This document shows positions 6,226-6,557 of a DNA stretch of 6,557 bases, piece by piece. The stretch's first letter is position 1. Each line of letters opens with the position of its first letter. The notes beneath the pieces are model-generated. The model did not search any database. It worked only from the letters and a program-made list of their open reading frames with translations, and was not told the origin of the DNA. Made by a program: the position numbers and the translations under genes. Origin of the DNA: Chloroflexota bacterium (lineage in GTDB: Bacteria; Chloroflexota; Anaerolineae; Anaerolineales; Anaerolineaceae); contig JAEXTI010000250.1 in the NCBI GenBank assembly GCA_023406965.1, forward strand, positions 1 to 6,557, written 5' to 3'.

Positions 6226-6522
6226 TTATTCTGTGATCCAGTCCTCTAAGAACGGCTGGCGCTTGACCGGGTCGAACTCCACGAACCCGTAAGTGGTCAT
6301 GCCTTTCAAGTTGTAGGGGTCCTGGGCAAAGAATGCCTGGATCTCCTCCAGCGACTCGGCTCGGGCAACGACTCTCCCGCCGGTGGGTGGGTTGAGCGGA
6401 CCGGACATCAACAGCAGTCCGCGGTCGAAACCGGTCTGCAAAAAATCGCGATGTTGAGGTCTCACCTGGGCGATCTCTTCCAGGGGCACGGCATAGGTGA
6501 TTTCAACAATAAAGTGCTTCAT
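6226..6522 (-). CDS. YciI-like (YCII-related domain) protein
   Basis: The 98-residue product matches the small ferredoxin-like YciI fold. It opens with the strand MKHFIVEITY, has RPQHRDFL (21-28) with the conserved His24, LLMSGPL (37-43), then ESLEEIQAFFAQDPY (56-70) with Asp69 of the DPY motif, and a C-terminal strand TTYGFVEFDP. The His/Asp pair is the presumed active site in this family, whose biochemical role is poorly defined. Length is typical. The gene has the best ribosome binding site in the window, AAGGAG 5 bases before ATG. Its start overlaps the stop of an upstream minus-strand gene, so it is probably the last gene of an operon. Its stop codon faces that of the ClbS-like gene with one base between them, leaving no room for a separate terminator. 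Confidence 0.88.
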   Translation of the reverse strand: MKHFIVEITYAVPLEEIAQVRPQHRDFLQTGFDRGLLLMSGPLNPPTGGRVVARAESLEEIQAFFAQDPYNLKGMTTYGFVEFDPVKRQPFLEDWITE

Positions 6523-6557
6523 TTGTTCTCCTTCAAGAATTCTTCAGCGGTGATGCC
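6519..6557 (-). CDS. C-terminal end of an unidentified gene (partial)
   Basis: Reading the minus strand from the window edge gives a continuous frame ending in GITAEEFLKENK and a TGA stop. The stop shares bases with the ATG of the YciI-like gene in a 4-base ATGA overlap, a common arrangement in bacterial operons. The charged helix-like tail looks like a real protein C-terminus, but 12 codons are too few to name a family, and an open frame this short could arise by chance. If real, the gene extends beyond the right edge and is cotranscribed with the YciI-like gene. Confidence 0.5.
   Translation of the reverse strand, partial: GITAEEFLKENK
6528..6533 (-). promoter_or_regulatory. Ribosome binding site of the YciI-like gene
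   Basis: On the minus strand AAGGAG is followed by AACAA and then ATG at 6522. The spacing of 5 bases is within the normal range and fixes this start. The site lies inside the last codons of the preceding gene, consistent with translational coupling. Confidence 0.8.

Overview
The window looks like ordinary chromosomal bacterial DNA of moderate to high G+C, carrying five complete protein genes, one gene cut by the right edge, and two intergenic patches rich in small repeats. The gene set resembles Chloroflexota (Anaerolineae-type) genomes: a long flotillin-like SPFH protein, a LysK-type M20 hydrolase of the LysW-carrier amino-acid pathway, a ClbS/DfsB four-helix bundle protein, and degenerate palindromic repeats. 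The taxonomic guess is an inference from remembered family distributions, not from a search.

Layout. Bases 1-497 hold no gene. They contain two direct copies of a 129-bp palindrome-bearing repeat (2-130 and 221-349, exactly 219 bp apart), followed by a -10-like box and a small 5' leader hairpin in front of the first gene. Bases 498-2498 (+) encode a 666-residue membrane-anchored SPFH protein with an unusual front half: four repeated beta units precede the SPFH domain. A 15-bp perfect hairpin (2524-2567) closes that gene. Bases 2701-4401 (+) encode a cytoplasmic GH13 alpha-glucosidase of the oligo-1,6-glucosidase type with all catalytic residues. The gap 4402-4657 holds a possible terminator ending in eight T and a REP-like cluster of G/C-rich inverted repeats with competing pairings. 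Bases 4658-5701 (+) encode the LysK-type hydrolase, followed after 10 bases by the ClbS/DfsB-family gene (5712-6224), whose ribosome binding site touches the upstream stop codon. On the minus strand, a YciI-like gene (6522 to 6226) converges on it with one base between the stop codons. Its start codon overlaps the stop of another minus-strand gene, of which only the last 12 codons are visible.

How the genes relate. There are probably four transcription units: SPFH alone, GH13 alone, the lysK-like/clbS-like pair, and the minus-strand operon ending in the YciI-like gene. No shared pathway links them visibly. The lysK-like gene lacks neighbouring lysW, lysX, lysZ, lysY or lysJ in this window, so it is either a dispersed pathway member or a paralogue with another substrate. 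I see no clear sign of a new defence, mobile or biosynthetic system. The most rewarding points are the repeated front half of the SPFH protein, the tandem 129-bp repeats and the lysK-like/clbS-like pairing.
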